DNA of 64,000 bases from Oxytricha trifallax. Its lineage: Eukaryota; Ciliophora; Spirotrichea; Sporadotrichida; Oxytrichidae. Made by a program: the position numbers and the translations under genes. Where the stretch lies: contig ARYC01000407.1 of NCBI GenBank assembly GCA_000711775.1, positions 50,610 through 114,609 of the forward strand. The letters are read 5' to 3'. The number at the start of each line of letters is the position of its first letter. The first letter of the stretch is position 1. The notes under the pieces were generated by a model. It was not told where the DNA came from, searched no databases, and saw nothing but the letters and a program-made list of their open reading frames with translations. This document shows positions 1-11,110 of this stretch, in pieces.

Positions 1-130
1 AATTATATCAAAACATATTATTAAGCATCTCAAAATTAGCATAAATATTAAATAAATAAAATTTTTTGGTTTAATTGTTGTTTAAATTTATAATAAAAAC
101 CAGGAAAAAATGATGCTTTAAAATTATATT

Positions 131-274
131 ACTCCCGAAAAGAAGTGGACGTAAAGGGGGTCATTTCAGATCCAGGGATACATTCCGTCCGTAAGTAGGA
201 CAAGAATACATGATACAAAACCCCAGGAATGTTTTATGAGAAGATCTAATGACTATAATCGCTCTCTAAACTGA
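131..274 (+). CDS. candidate gene block, C-terminal, unrecognised
   Basis: A patch of about 45% GC stands out from its AT-rich surroundings. Read with TAA/TAG as Gln it is open for 47 codons and ends at TGA (272-274). The peptide is basic and polar, with the stretch GYIPSVSRTRIHD, and looks like real protein. There is no ATG at its left end, so it would be the last MDS or exon of a gene whose other parts lie outside the window or elsewhere. I recognise no family. The other two frames are less protein-like. Confidence 0.4.
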
Positions 275-1238
275 AAAATGGCAATACGCGAAAATTTTAT
301 TGTATTTTAACCATTGATTTGTTTTTTTTCATTTTAATTTACTCTTGTCTTCTTTGATATAAATCGATCAAAACTACTGAATTTGTTATTAAAATTTATC
401 AAAATCAGTGTTAAATATTATTAAACAAATAATATTATATTTTCCTACATCTCATATATTTATATTATCATATTAAAAGCTACTAGTAATATTATAGCTA
501 TTTAAACATTTAATAAACTAAAATTTTAACATACTTTTAAAACAAAAATTAAATCAAATAACTTATTTTTAATTGTTTTTAATAAAATATTGATTTTGAA
601 ATTCTATTTGACCTCAAAATTTTTAAATTCTATGATTAAAAAATAAATTCTAATATTTAGGGAAAGAAAACTTTAAACTAGCCAATCTTTTTATAAGTCC
701 ATTGAGCAATTCTATCACTTTATCAGAGTAGACTTCACATTCATTAAGATCTTCCATTGTTTTTACATCATTAAGGCATTTAAAACACATAAATAAACAG
801 TTCAATTTAATTATAGTGTTCAAAAAATAGTAGGTTAAAAATGGGCTGTTATAGCGGATAGTAAAAAAATTGAGATATTAATGCAAGTTTGCTTAATGTT
901 AAATTCTAAGTTTATTTATTATAAACAATTTTTATCTAATTATCTTTATACTATAATTAGAACTGACCTCTCTATAGTAGTTCAAGTATATAAAATAATA
1001 TAAACTAAGGGTAAATGGAACTAATATGGTAATTAACTTAAGTATCATCTAAATTATATAGGCACGTTTACTAATTGAATATGATTGCCTTTCAAATTAA
1101 TTAGATATCTCTCTTGTTTCTTACAAAGAAAGACAAAATGGCAGGTTGTTATTTTATTACTCTATTGAATATTTTTTTAAATATTTTTATAATGGAGAAT
1201 AAGTTTTACCAGCCTTAAAATATATTTGTGAATACTAA
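275..1238. other. AT-rich spacer, nothing recognised
   Basis: About 80% A+T with dense stops and homopolymer runs. I see no coding block, structured repeat or RNA gene. Probably germline-limited spacer or IES. Confidence 0.5.
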
Positions 1239-1239
1239 T

Positions 1240-1509
1240 AAAACCCCATAGTTCAATTAATACTCGAAGATTGTGGTAATGAACAATTAAATTATAAATT
1301 AATTATAATTGGCGTATAATTTTGATGTTTAGGCTAATTATAAATCTAAAATACTATTGGCTCGATTAATAGTTTTTATAAAATAAACCAATTATGGTGC
1401 GTTAAATTGATTTTAGCCTAATTATATATAAATACAGCCAATAATAATTAATTTTTACGTAATTGGTCATTACCCCAATCTTCGTGTCTTAATTAATCTA
1501 TGGGGTTTT
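1240..1509. mobile_element. MITE family 1, copy 1 (C4ATAG ends)
   Basis: Inverted terminal repeats start TAAAACCCCATAG and close with CTATGGGGTTTTA. The next ~30 bp (around CGAAGATTG) are also inverted. TA dinucleotides flank the AAACCCC ends, consistent with a TA target duplication. Length is ~270 bp with no ORF. Two further copies lie at 24180-24438 and 62404-62660. The shape fits a non-autonomous DNA transposon; its driver is not identified. Confidence 0.8.
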
Positions 1510-1510
1510 A

Positions 1511-2520
1511 GATTCCTGAACAATGTATTAATTTTAACCCTGGATTATGACTATGAAAGACAATCTATTTAGATTAAATCTAATTCTATAGTCTAAGTGA
1601 GAGAATATAATATTTAAGAATAATTACACAAAATTAATATATGGGCTCAGTTATTTTAAATCATATTTATCCTGAGTTTTGAACTTAAATTTAATAATAT
1701 TATACTTAACAATTAGATTTTGTTCTAACATTGAAAAAAGATGCTGTAATTGATTCATTTTAAGTTTGAGTAGATCAAATTTCCCTTTAAAATCTCATAA
1801 ATAAAAAACTATAAAAATAAAGTATTAGAACTCAATAATTCAAACGAGTTTAGTGCTAATAATACTATATTAAATAAAAAGTATTTAGTACTAATTTTAA
1901 TGGAATTAAGTTGATAAAATAGGAACTTTCTGATTGAAGTTTGTTACATCTTCTTTACTTATTCTTACCAAAATAATTTTCTATAAATTTTCATTTAAAC
2001 AGTAAATTTGTAATTATCAAAATAAGGATCCAGTATTCTCGAAATTATAATTTAATATTCATTTGAAAGTTAAAAAACAACTATATCTCTATCAATATTT
2101 ATCACATGGACATAATGCCTTTTACAGACTAGCATTAATGAGTAAAAATTGCTTCAATCAATACTTTATTTAGACTACTTAAATTTTAACTCTATATAAT
2201 ACATTAATATGGTAATTCTCGAAATTATCCAAATTTCTGTATTCCATTTTACATATAGTTTTAGATACAGAATTATGTATTTTTAATCAATTATAGAATA
2301 TCCATTTAACTATGGAAGTTACAATATATTGAAATCATCAAAATATTTCCTATAAAAAGAGATACCATTAAATTATTCTTTAAAACTAAATACTATATGA
2401 TAAATTTTGAAAAATAATGACGTTTAACTTATTGACACCGAAATTACAAACTAATTATGATTTATAATAAGAAATTGATAAATTTAATCAAAAACTTAAT
2501 ATATTAAAAAGTATTCGTAT
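1511..2520. other. AT-rich spacer, nothing recognised
   Basis: Low-complexity A/T sequence without an open frame of convincing composition. No repeat family found elsewhere in the window matches it. Confidence 0.45.
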
Positions 2521-2521
2521 A

Positions 2522-2742
2522 GATCAGACGCAGGTGGAGATAGAGCACTCACTTAAAATGTAAGTTACAAAAGACATATCTTTAATTTTTATTTTTTAGT
2601 GGTCCTACCTGGTAAGACCACAGGTGCAGCTAGACTGGTGCTTCGCAAAGTGACAGAGAGGAGACTTAGAAGACTTTAACGATATTGATGATGAAGATGA
2701 AGACGATTAAGAAGAAGACTAAACTAAATTAGAGAGATTTCC
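2522..2742 (+). pseudogene. degenerate acidic-tail fragment, possibly NAP/SET-like
   Basis: A GC-richer block. The first part reads QTQVEIEHSLK, followed by a candidate 40-nt intron (2560-2599, GTAAGT...TTTTTTAG). The second part reads SYLVRPQVQLDWCF, and then comes GDLEDFNDIDDEDEDD. The order I-x-HS-[IL]-K / L-V-x-P / W-F / GDLED-acidic run resembles the C-terminal end of nucleosome assembly proteins (family knowledge, not searched). Splicing at the candidate intron does not keep phase, and a TGA separates the DWCF part from the acidic tail. I therefore call it decayed or misassembled. An unrelated acidic protein remains possible. Confidence 0.35.
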
Positions 2743-2749
2743 ATTTTTG

Positions 2750-3415
2750 ATTAGTATAATAAGTTTTAGTTTTAATGTTAATACAATAATTATTAATTTA
2801 AAGTTTTCCTATTATAAATCATAAATATCTACTACTATACGATAAATATAGAATGAAAGTAATTTATACCGAATCAACTTTCTAACAAGCTTCCAGAAAT
2901 AACCACAAAACTGCTTTATAATTTATGCTTTTGTGAGAAATTTTTTCTTAGATAATTAATTGAAAAAGCTCACAACAAGCGATACATTATTTCTTCAAAT
3001 GAAAAGAATACAATAAAATTGGCTATAATTGCTTAAAAAGTATACCTTTGTTTTTAATATCTTTGAATCATAATTTTTATAAGGAAGCCAGGGACAGTAT
3101 ATTTTATAAGTAAATAAATAATATCACAAACTAAAAGTTTAATTCATCATTTTCATCATTGAGTTACAAAGAAAATTTATAAAGAGATTAAAAACCAATG
3201 AAATAATTTTAAAGTTACACCTGTCTCAAGAGAAGAAATTCTTTTCGTAATCAACTAAAACCATAAGAAGAAATAAATATAAACCAATTTATTTTTAGAT
3301 CTTACTTAATTTGTGGAAATTATTTAGACAAGATCTTCTTATAACATTCTTCTTAATCTTACAAATTTTTTGGAACTACAATCACTCTTTTTATATGCTT
3401 AACATGATTCATATG
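2750..3415. other. AT-rich spacer, nothing recognised
   Basis: No convincing coding block or repeat. It ends where the outer arm of foldback element 1 becomes recognisable. Confidence 0.4.
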
Positions 3416-3766
3416 TATTTGTTCGAACCAAGACACACCTCTACTACTCAGTATAAATAAAGATACCCCTGTGTTTCCTCCCTTCACACCAGCCTATACA
3501 CCCTTCCCCACCCTATATAACCTTTTTGATATTTGAGTTTTTATCCCACCCAGTGAATCTAATTCAATCACGACTTTAATCGTTAAATTCACTATATTTT
3601 CTGACATTTTTTCCCACAAATTCATATAAAATTGAACATATATTCAAATTATAAAAGAATTTAAGAATAAAAATTCTATTGAATATTTTCAATATATTTT
3701 CTTTATTTGAAAATATAAACATCTTAAAAGAACTTCATTCGTCATATAATATTTTTTTTTAAAAAA

Positions 3767-4843
3767 ATAATATTGTTAAAATAGATAAAATAGGAAATTT
3801 GAGAAATATAAATAAACATAAAATATATAATTAATTATAACTGTCATGAATTAGGAGTGTGCCTAATGCTAATTTAAATTTAAAATCTATTAATTAATTA
3901 AATTAAACAATTATATTTAGTGGGCAGGTGGGCAGGCAGGGTCCTAAGCAGCCCACTTTTGTAAATACATATATATTTATATTAAAATGCAAAGTTTATT
4001 AGAGATGCGCAGGCTGCTAATGGAGTCAACGTGCACGAGACCACCAAGCCGGATACACAAATAACTACGATAACACTTTCTCCTCCTGGATCCTTGATCA
4101 AGAACTCAAATGCACCGTCAGTTAGCAGGTCGGTTGTAACAGCATGAGTACGCGCAAAACTAATGATCTCTGGTTGAACGCTATCTATAGAGCTGGTTAG
4201 ATACAAACATGATACTTACTGTAACAATAGACGCCGTAATCTTTATAATGCTCGGGACATTCTTCAACACATTCTTTGGTATCAATAACAATGAAGTTAG
4301 TTGGGGTATCGCAAACACATTCGTCGTCTTCAAGGTTTGTACCATCAGAACTGCAAGAGAGACATTTATCATCACAATCGGTGCAAAGACCATCTCCAGG
4401 GTTTCCGTTTTGCTTAGCTGGGCAGGCATCGCAGATTTCAGTCTCTGTATCGAGGAGCTAGTTAGTTGGACATCTGGTACATACATCTGCATCTGTTGCG
4501 TCACAACCAGCACAGCTTAGCCCTTTAAGAGCACCAGGACCGTAGACTTAAGCAGCGCCGGAGGAAGGGTCTCATGCACGTTGACTCCATTAGCAGCCTG
4601 CGCATCTCTAATAAACTTTGCATTTTAATATAAATATATATGTATTTACAAAAGTGGGCTGCTTAGGACCCTGCCTGCCCACCTGCCCACTAAATATAAT
4701 TGTTTAATTTAATTAATTAATAGATTTTAAATTTAAATTAGCATTAGGCACACTCCTAATTCATGACAGTTATAATTAATTATATATTTTATGTTTATTT
4801 ATATTTCTCAAATTTCCTATTTTTATCTATTTTAACAATAATA
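3767..4843. mobile_element. foldback element 1 with captured gene piece
   Basis: Two ~276-bp arms, 3767-4042 and 4568-4843, are near-perfect inverted copies of each other. They include the run GTGGGCAGGTGGGCAGG and its complement. Between them lie 525 bp of GC-rich coding sequence. Weaker, diverged inverted similarity continues outward (C-rich ~3420-3600 against G-rich ~5150-5290), so an older, larger foldback may span about 3420-5290. The arm tip around AAATAGGAAATTTGA is shared with the end near 62.67 kb. Two related segments in opposite orientation would look alike, but the near identity of the arms favours a mobile or recently inverted-duplicated unit. Confidence 0.75.
3982..4567 (-). CDS. 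Cys-rich surface-protein piece with 35-nt intron (foldback passenger)
   Basis: On the minus strand the 4567-4220 part is rich in Cys pairs (CAGCD, CTRCP, CDACP, CTDCD, CVCD, CVEECP), as in furin-like or variant-surface-type repeats. It runs into a candidate intron at 4219-4185 (GTAAGT...CTATAG). Splicing joins VYCY in frame to NSVQPEIISFART. A hydrophobic stretch follows (VIVVICVSGLVV and on), likely a membrane anchor or signal. It lies partly in the left inverted arm. No ATG is visible at the upstream end, so this is a partial gene. An intron in the passenger indicates capture as DNA. One in-frame TAG is Gln. The name is by composition only. Confidence 0.6.
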
Positions 4844-5393
4844 ATTAATTTACTTCTTAAAATATTATTCCTAATTTCAAATGATCTATCTACAAGAATT
4901 AAAATGTTATATGTTACTTTTTTTTCTCGAATAATTGTCAAAGAAATTGATTAAAAATATTTATATTAAAAAAATATAAGCATAATAATTAATCTTATAT
5001 TTTTAAAGAAATTCTTTTACTATTTTGATCTAAGTTCTATAATTCTATGATATTGTGTCAAAAAAGCTCTATGGATATAACGAATTTAATAAAATAGTAT
5101 AATTTATTTAACTAAGAAAGTCCTGATTGGGTTAGATTCATCTCTTGTAAAAAAATTATATTTAAAAAAATGTATTTACATGGTGTGTGACGGTGTCTCG
5201 GTTCAGGGTGGGGAGGAGAATGAGGAGTAGTCTATTGTTGGGAGGATTTGGAGTGTTATTCCGGTTTGAACATGTATTTATACGCAATCATACATTAGCC
5301 GATATTGCAAAAGTAACTTGAAGTTATTGTTAAAAAATTAATTTAACCTTTTGTCGATAAATGCTAGTAACAGTATTTGGAGAGATATGGATG

Positions 5394-6057
5394 TCAAGAT
5401 ATATCGATGAAGCATATGATTTAGCGTTTAAAGAGGAAGCATGACCATCCATTTACTATTAAAGTTATGGAGGTAGTCTTTAAGGTACCAAGATACTATT
5501 GATTACTAATAAGAATTAAATTTAGCACGTCTCTATCATAAAATTTTAGCATTTGTTCATAAATTAAGGCACTAATTTGGCGTGATTTATATAATTCAAT
5601 TAAAATACTACGCTTAGAGAAAAACTTAAATAATTTATTATCATAAGCAGATCTTAACTTCCCTTATATTTCTTTTTTTTACAAATCAAAATGATTCTTT
5701 AAGAGCTCTTTTAAGATTCCATCTATACCTTAAATTAAATAAATAAAATATTAAGAGGTCTTAAGGTTTGATTCGAAATATAAGGAATATTAATCTCCTA
5801 CTTAATTTCCGAAAATTCCTCTATACAACTCAACTGAATCTATTTGATCTTAGGTTAAGGCAAGACTCATGATAGTTGTTGACTCCCATTTCTTTTAGAA
5901 AGCTTCAGCAAGTGCGAGACATTCGTTAAAATCAAACTTAAAACTATTAAGTTTTTTTATTATTTATAGCATCTCTCTGGCCTGCATCAGATTCGATTTG
6001 ACATTAGAAAATTTCAGCCACATCTTGCATTTAAAGTTCAAATTCTGAGAAGTTCAT
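5394..6057 (-). CDS. gene blocks of an unrecognised protein
   Basis: An ATG at 6057 begins MNFSEFELQMQDVAEIFQ and runs to CQIESDAGQRD. After ~42 AT-rich bases the frame resumes with FNECLALAEAFQKKW. The two parts join in phase if one of two GAT repeats is used as a pointer, so a tiny IES is likely at about 5936-5978. The frame then stays free of TGA to 5394, but base composition turns AT-rich below ~5830, so only 5830-6057 is convincingly coding. No domain recognised. It shares strand and style with the blocks at 6120-7516 and may belong to the same gene. Confidence 0.4.
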
Positions 6058-6119
6058 AACTTATTCAAGAGTAAGTAAATGTGAGTTTGGATCAGCTGAT
6101 TGCTCCTTGAAATAAGTCA

Positions 6120-6389
6120 TCAATCAATAATTTTATATTCATAATTTCTTATGAAATCTAAGTCTATTTTGTTGAATGAGTTAATGCCAAGAAGCTCTCT
6201 GATTTAATCGTAGTTTTGTTGCATAGTGGAAAGTTCGAATTCAACAATTTGAAGAGTTTGTAGGAGTTCATTAATGATTGCTTGCTTAGCAGATGGGAGT
6301 TGAGTTCTAGCTTGGTCAGTGATTGTTTGAGCTTTGTTAAGGAATTGGTTGACCTTTAACTTTTCAGATTCATTCAACTCAATACTCAT
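6120..6389 (-). CDS. start-bearing block of an unrecognised helical protein
   Basis: The ATG at 6389 is followed by MSIELNESEKLKVNQF and a charged, helix-prone sequence. It is open through one in-frame TAA (Gln) to TGA at 6120-6122, 89 codons. GC is clearly above the flanks down to about 6150. The 3' end (NYEYKIID) is AT-rich and may already be IES. Strand and composition match the blocks at 6755-7516 and 15067-15440. Since this block carries the start codon yet lies downstream of them on the minus strand, it is either a separate gene or MDS 1 of a scrambled gene. Confidence 0.45.
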
Positions 6390-6754
6390 AAGTGATTCAA
6401 TTAAATTAGAGTAAAAAAAGAAAGAATGTCAAACAATTAATCTTTTTGATTTGTGTGCCTTCAAAACTAAACTTAATAAAAATTATTTTCAGTCCTAAAT
6501 AGCTAATGCTTGGGAATATATAATCATAATTATTGCAAGATAATAAATTATTAGATTTAGGATAGAGTTGAAAATTAATTGAGTAATTTAGTCATTTAAA
6601 ATGTGGAAATTGAACTTGAAATTTATAAAATTATAGAATACTAGAAATCAAAATCAATAATAACTTTTTTGTAATCATCAAAAAAATATTCTATAAAGAA
6701 AAAACAATTTTAATAACATTTCTTGAAAGATTTAAATTTAAATAATAAGTTTAC

Positions 6755-7516
6755 CTTTGTTTAGGTTGGTAACTTTTGGAAAACAAGGCTGTGAAGTCTA
6801 TCGGCAGCTCCATGAATGATAGCTAATTTAGCAGCTCTCTCTTTTGGAGTATCAGCTTGTAAAAGAACTGGCTCAGAAATTTCAATCACAACATCCTTGA
6901 ACATTTTGTCACATTAATTATTTATTTAATAGTAGTGATAAAGGCGCTTTCCATCAATAAAATTAGAAATTTTGTCATCATAGATTGATGGGATACCGTA
7001 AAGTGAGGTGAAAGATTCAATTTGAAGGTTGTTTAAGATTTAGATGCATTCATCGAAATCTTCAACGCTGTTAGCAATTCTGCTGCAATCATCAAAGTCA
7101 AAGATATCCTTTACTCTGTTAGCGTGGTCAATTAAATTTATAACAATGCCCTCATAACTCTATTCAAGATTAAAGTGAATATAAACTTTACCTAGATATT
7201 TAAATATTAAGACAACAGTTGGTGAATGATAATCTCTGATGGTACCGAACTTAGACCATGCCTCATCGTAGTATTTCTCATTGAAAAGCTTGGCAAGTTT
7301 GATACATCCAATGAACTCAAGTTGTGTTGAAGCGGAGAAGTAGCATTCACTGATTTCTCTTTCAGCTTTGAATATAATACAATAATAATTATATCAAGTT
7401 AAAATTACCTGTGATAAATTCTATTTTAAAGAATTAAGCATATGAAATGCTTGGAGTTGTAGGGTAATTTGGTCAACATTAGCAAGAGATTGAAGGCCAA
7501 TATGCTCAAGGGCATT
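6755..7516 (-). CDS. gene blocks downstream of TBE A, unrecognised protein
   Basis: Minus strand. From 7516 the frame reads NALEHIGLQSLANVDQITLQ, continuing the frame that ends at TBE A's other flank. An AT-rich break lies near 7366-7408 (intron-like GTAATT...CAAAG, but the phase is off by one, so the exact boundary is unresolved). From 7365 to 6755 there is one 203-codon frame without TGA, including ERE-ISECYF, KLAKLFNEKYYDEAW, FDFDDCSRIANSVEDFDE and KERAAKLAIIHGAADRLHS. It ends at a GTAAAC donor-like edge. The sequence is amphipathic and helix-rich with no family I recognise. No start codon, so it is an internal portion. Confidence 0.55.
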
Positions 7517-7635
7517 CAAAACGTCAAAACCCCTTAATGAGGTTAATAAGTGCTTTGATTTGTAGGAAATTTGTTAGGGGTTGGGGTTATTAATAGGTTT
7601 TAATGTAAAATTTATAGTAAATTTATTTAATTTAA

Positions 7636-8555
7636 TCACTCAAAATGCACTTTTGGATAATGTGGGAGAGGTCTGAAGTTTATCTTACTTAACCACAACT
7701 CTATCTGCTCTATTGATATGTCTGATCTTGAGTTTTGTTTTATTATTATTGATTCTGCCATATGTTTTATTGATTGAGATACTCTGGTTTTGTATAAATT
7801 ACTTGATTCTTTGTTTAGCATCTTTCTCGTACCTTGTAGAGTAGTAATCATTGCGAGGCATATCGCACTCTATTATTATTATTGCTGCCATAGCCCACAC
7901 ATCCCACTAAAAGTCACCATCTCTCAAGTCTTCTCTTTCTGGATAATAGCCTTGAGTTCCCATTACAGTTCCAAGCCTTGAGACTTCCACTCTTTAGTCT
8001 CTGTAAAAATCGATTATTGCTACTCTTACTGGTGAAAAGTTTATCATTATATTTTCTGGCTTTAAATCTCTGTGAGCAACCCTAACTTGTGAAGCTCTTT
8101 AATGCCTTGTATGGTCTGAGTTGCTATTTTTCCAAGTTACTTATGATTCCTTTGATCTGTTATGAAATCTCTTAAAGTAATTTCATAGAGTGGGAGTCTG
8201 AAAGTAACATGATCCTTGGCAAGGAGAACAGCATCTAGCTTGATTAAGTAACTGCACTCTTTAAACTTTGCTTGAGTGAGTACTTGATACTCATTTGTAA
8301 ACTTCATTTAATGTTGATCATCACTTAAGAGATAGTTGAAGGGATACACCTTGTATGCTTATTGAAGATCATTGATAACTTTCTTATCAGAGGAGTCTTC
8401 TAATATAAGGTTTCTTTAAAGTGAAGTATCTAGGTCAATTTAGGCAAGAACAGGAATATTTTTATTTTGAACTTTAATCATGTTCTTTATGATTTAGGAT
8501 ACTAATCCCTCTTTCAGGTGACGGTTAAAATTTTTCTTGCAGCTTTTCTAACTTT
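7636..8555 (-). pseudogene. TBE A 57-kDa ORF, kinase half (broken)
   Basis: C-terminal half of the TBE zinc-finger/kinase protein, ending at TGA 7636-7638. Visible kinase landmarks are the catalytic loop HRDLKPENIM and the metal-binding IIDF (DFG-like). After these come GTQGYYPERED (activation/APE region) and FQWDVWAMAA. A frameshift just before the HRD loop breaks the frame. Upstream it reaches a partial finger (CKKNFNRHLKEG, ~8520). At 8812-8850 the same ~33-bp piece recurs inverted, so this end is rearranged. The N-terminus is 3.9 kb away (12470-12579) because of the cargo. Substrate and role of the kinase are unknown. Confidence 0.75.
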
Positions 8556-8849
8556 AACTGATTGAAACTATTGAATTCGTGCTTGGTACTTTTATCACAA
8601 TTCTATCTAGATTTAGAGATAATTCTGTTTAGAATTTTTGGGTGCCTTTAAGTTCTTCCTGAACTAGCTTTTGTGGAAGAAAATGAATCAAAAAGCATTT
8701 ATAGAACAATGTTCTGAACTCTGTTAGACATAGGCTAATTCCAAATGAATTTTGACAATCTACGTTGAAACAGCTGAAGACATTGAAGATGAAGAAGACT
8801 CTAGTCACCTCCAATAAAAATTTTAACCGTCATCTGAAAGAGGGAATAG

Positions 8850-9678
8850 TAAAAAATACAAGAATAAGAAAAGCAATTATATTAAAAATCAAAGAATAAA
8901 TTGTAAATCATTGGTACTCATTATACTTAAAACCATTTTTAAAAAAATGGGGGACTGACAATTATTATTTAAAAGGTTATCAGGCGAAGAAAATAAATAA
9001 AATTCAAATATTAACAAAAAAATAAATATTAAAGTTAGATTATGCAATAATTTAAGGAAAGTACAACTTACTTGACTTGTATGAAATGCATGAAATTAGA
9101 TTGGAGTGTGGGATTGTTCTGTTGAGAAATGGTAATTTCAATGATTATTTAAGATTCAAAGTTGTCATCCTTAAATCACTCACCTTTCCATATCTTAAAA
9201 GCTTTTGACTTACATACTTATTTACTAACTTTATTCCCTAAAGCATAGAATTCATTTAAATGACACGCTTGGCTCGTTTGAAAACACAAACTTCTTGAGA
9301 TTTTAGAGGGTGAAATAGATGCTTGTATAAGATTCAATTGCTAAGACAGGGAATATGTCAAAGATCTTTGTTAACTATAGGTTCCGTTGATGCAAGAAAA
9401 ATTGTGAGGGCTTACATTTATGGCTGAGATTCTACTAATGTAAGATAAATTGTCTAACTTAAAGAAATCTCTTATCAGCAGGAATATACACCTCCATTCA
9501 ACTTTTCAAGAAGATTCTAGGTGGTGCCTTTGAAAATTTATCATTCGATTTTTTCTATTGAATTTGTCTGCAAAGGTGAAATAAAATTTTTATTTTGTAT
9601 CAAAAATTCATTGTTAATATTTATTCTGATTAAAATTTCATTAATCTATAATTTAAAATTATAATTTTCAAATTTAAT
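8850..9678. other. cargo left part, coding-like but unassigned
   Basis: AT-rich to ~9050, then ~500 bp of higher GC. Minus-strand frames are partly open and protein-like (for example KLVNKYVSQKLLRYGKVSD and DDNFESQIIIEITIS), but they are interrupted by stops and frame changes. It may be a decayed ORF of the cargo or a TBE 57-kDa remnant. I cannot assign it. Confidence 0.35.
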
Positions 9679-11110
9679 ATGGAGATGTAACTCAACTAAA
9701 AGAAAGTAACGAAAATACTTGGAAAGAGAACACAAAGCTTATCAAGAAAGAAATCAACGAAGTGCTACTCAATAATTTCTGTCGTTCATGATGCAAAACT
9801 TGTAAACGAATAAATCTAGGTCCTAATTAGTTGGGAAGGCTAATCAAATTAAAACCAAACTTGGATCCCTCATAACTCTGTCAGATAAACAGAAAATCTA
9901 GATTTGATAGATAAGTATATTGATGAAAATAAATCTTTCTTAATGAACACAGCTTTATGGAAGTCATACTATAAAGGAAGGAGAAAGGACAAAAAAGAAT
10001 AGAAAGCAATTGGTGGACATGAATAAGAAAACATACATCCCTAACCAGCTGTCACTACTTAGTCATTTGCTCCGATTTCAGCATAAAATTCATTCAAACT
10101 TCAATGAGATTAACAATATCTGAATTTTGCTGCTTCAAATTAACTGAACTAAAATTCCTAAATCAAAGAGGATGATTTTAATGAAGAAATTAAGTAATAG
10201 CTAGAAAATTATGAAATCCCCTTCATAAAATTTCAATGATTGGAAGGATAAGGCAAATGTATTTGGATATGATAAAATAGAGGATATAGACTATTCCGCA
10301 ATGATTACAGAGACTCGTGAAGAGTTCATTAATGGCAAGTTCAAAAGTGTTATTGAATAGTTTGAGTAGATTTAACTTGACAATGCGAATGAGAAATAAC
10401 TAGATAAGGATGATGTCTTCAAGTAGGAGCTCTGGTATCCTAGCAAGATGGATCAGTCTCTGAACTAGTGTCTTATACATGCAATAAATATGATGGTAGG
10501 AGGTCCACTGTTTGATGTATCCTCAAAATTCACTAATTTGTACATTTCAAGAACTCATATGGCGAAAAAAGAAGGCCAGAAATGGTCTGGGAGCATGGAT
10601 ATTCGTTGAAGAATCTGAGACATTTTATATTTGATCCTCGTTTAAATTGCTGGTTGAGTCCTATATTGACATACATGATTTCTGGATAGAGATTAAGAGA
10701 AATGAAAGACTGCAAGCAAGGCGGCCTCTATATGTTGTTGAAAGATGAAGAGCACACTCGCTTCTTTTTTTAAATGGAATCATAATACGACCTCGTGGTA
10801 AATGGGGAAGTTGAAATACTTTCTGAATTACATGCAGGGGTTATCGCAAAGGTATTAGGCGACTGGTATATTTTAGACAGCGCCAAAGATGGACCTATAA
10901 AAGTTTAGATTGATAATAAAGCAGCTAATGACTGGCTTCATGGAGTAAGATATCTTGGCCTCAGTATTCTTAAAAAGATAACCCCAAAAAGGACAAGTTG
11001 GTTTCTTTTTTGAAGTAATGGAACTGCGTCTTAGATGGGCAAATTATGTAAATCAACTAGCGAAAACCACGTTCTCTGAAAAGCAAACGCAAGATGGTAA
11101 GGAAGTCTGA
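9679..11110 (+). CDS. chromodomain plus cysteine-hydrolase-like ORF (TBE A cargo)
   Basis: From the ATG at 9679, residues ~40-95 fit a chromodomain: VVHDAKLVNEQIQVLISWEG, then NQTWIP, then LDLIDKYI. This matches the pattern x-V-x-x-I-x-Y-L-I-x-W-x-G...TW-x-P...L-I-x-x-Y. TGA at 10105-10107 and frame changes near 10235, 10570-10610 and ~11005 interrupt it. Beyond them the text goes on, with QCLIHAINMMVGGPLFD, GYSLKNLRHF and LHAGVIAKVLGDWYILDS. The Cys-x-x-H-A-x-N and later H...WYxLDS spacing resemble papain-fold deubiquitinases such as Josephin (inference). The last frame ends at TGA 11108-11110, overlapping the next ORF by 17 nt. No known TBE gene matches. It is pseudogenic as read, or affected by sequence errors (one shift is in a T run). 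Confidence 0.6.

Noticed and set aside
4209-4520. Plus-strand frame through foldback 1 interior
   Set aside because: The minus strand has the regular Cys pairs, an intron with good borders and a frame extending across it; the plus frame is a shadow.
7517-7545. C4A4 runs as true chromosome ends (telomeres)
   Set aside because: They are short, occur in inverted pairs with ITRs and ANT duplications, and have sequence on both sides; they are TBE termini.
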